Source of the DNA: Candidatus Aminicenantota bacterium
Lineage (GTDB): Bacteria; Acidobacteriota; Aminicenantia; JAMOAD01
Assembly: GCA_027070475.1 (NCBI GenBank)
Contig: JALXDT010000152.1
Location: forward strand, 1 to 6,079
Length of the DNA stretch: 6,079 bases
Reading direction: 5' to 3'
Shown here: piece after piece, positions 5,948 to 6,079 of the stretch
Numbering within the stretch: position 1 is the stretch's first letter
How the letters are laid out: each line of letters opens with the position of its first letter
The notes under the pieces: generated by a model
Told to the model about the DNA's origin: nothing
Databases searched by the model: none
The model's input: the letters and a program-made list of their open reading frames with translations, nothing else
Translations under genes and position numbers: made by a program

Positions 5948-6079
5948 GTGAACGCTCCACCAATTTCGTTGGTGGCTTCTATCAAGTAGCTTACGCTACT
6001 CGAAGAGACTGCGTTCCCAGTCTCATAATTATATATATCATTAATTTATCTTAAACTTCATTCGCTAACTTTGTTAGTG
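5948..6079 (-). mobile_element. Right end of a putative IS200/IS605 (TnpB-type) element, incomplete
   Basis: Read on the - strand, the segment closes with GAAGCC, a 7-bp hairpin CCACCAA-CGAAA-TTGGTGG (5975-5957), and then AGCGTTCAC. That layout (GAAGCC, subterminal hairpin, short GTTCAC-type end) resembles right ends of many IS200/IS605 elements carrying tnpB, as I recall them. The boundary is placed after TTCAC at 5948, where MCE-gene sequence begins. No inverted terminal repeats or target duplication are expected for this family. The element continues beyond the window, so tnpA/tnpB cannot be confirmed. Short open stretches ending in stop codons at about 6046-6062 could be the last codons of tnpB but are too short to judge. 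It could also be a non-autonomous relic. Confidence 0.55.
5948..6079 (-). ncRNA. Putative omega RNA scaffold (3' part) with pseudoknot
   Basis: Four stem-loops follow each other on the - strand. They are CACTAAC/GTTAGCG (6079-6063, one G-U pair, window edge), GAGACTG/CAGTCTC (6024-6005) with loop GGAACG, AGTAGC/GCTACT (6000-5985) with a GUAA (GNRA) tetraloop and an outer CTTC/GAAG pairing, and CCACCAA/TTGGTGG (5975-5957). The loop GAACG (6016-6012) is exactly complementary to CGTTC at the 3' end (5954-5950), giving a pseudoknot. Stem-loops plus a 3'-end pseudoknot just before the element boundary is the arrangement known for omega RNAs that guide TnpB. The guide would start in the flank at 5947. 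The RNA's 5' part is outside the window. Confidence 0.5.

Noticed and set aside
5948..5985. TTG 5985 as the true start of a 132-aa protein
   Set aside because: The first 13 codons lie in the hairpin of the putative element end and have no Shine-Dalgarno; the frame is open there by chance.
5976..6005. Group II intron domain V or hammerhead ribozyme
   Set aside because: A GNRA-capped stem with an internal loop is present, but the 5-versus-1 asymmetric loop and the lack of a proper catalytic triad do not fit domain V. The hammerhead core CUGANGA is absent.
1..6079. CRISPR array, tRNA or rRNA genes
   Set aside because: No regularly spaced direct repeats, cloverleaf or rRNA-like sequence was seen on either strand.

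Overview
The window reads as AT-rich bacterial DNA, most likely from an anaerobic, Gram-negative-type (two-membrane) bacterium. The clues are a tungsten/molybdenum aldehyde oxidoreductase with a four-cluster ferredoxin partner (anaerobic metabolism), the end of an MCE/MlaD-type lipid-transport gene (outer-membrane lipid trafficking) and inositol phospholipid genes. Good Shine-Dalgarno sites precede most genes, and one has a consensus sigma-70-type promoter. The taxon cannot be named from this sequence; a low-GC, possibly thermophilic candidate-phylum lineage would fit, but that is a guess.

Left part, + strand (46-2945): the 5' half of a sugar-phosphate nucleotidyltransferase gene is stopped by an in-frame TGA at 412-414. 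The same reading frame then stays open, passes through what looks like the rest of that domain's strand-helix unit, and turns into a Tat-type signal (SRRKFI, 493-510) followed by a four-[4Fe-4S] ferredoxin subunit. The ferredoxin gene overlaps by 4 nt an aldehyde:ferredoxin oxidoreductase (AOR)-family gene. The nucleotidyltransferase appears to have lost its 3' half, and the ferredoxin gene its native start, in one fusion event (or an assembly chimera).

Middle: a bidirectional terminator (3146-3175) separates the AOR gene from a convergent small heat-shock protein gene on the - strand (3194-3640), which has its own strong promoter at 3675-3703.

Right part, - strand (5947 down to 3808): a compact operon runs MCE/MlaD-like fragment, then myo-inositol-1-phosphate synthase, then a CDP-alcohol phosphatidyltransferase of the phosphatidylinositol-phosphate-synthase type. 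The last two would make inositol-1-phosphate from glucose-6-phosphate and attach it to CDP-diacylglycerol. The MCE gene is broken at about 5947. Beyond that point lies a cluster of hairpins (5948-6079) that looks like the right end of an IS200/IS605 TnpB-type element on the - strand, including a loop-to-3'-end pseudoknot as expected of an omega RNA. The transposase/TnpB gene itself would lie beyond the right edge of the window and is not seen.
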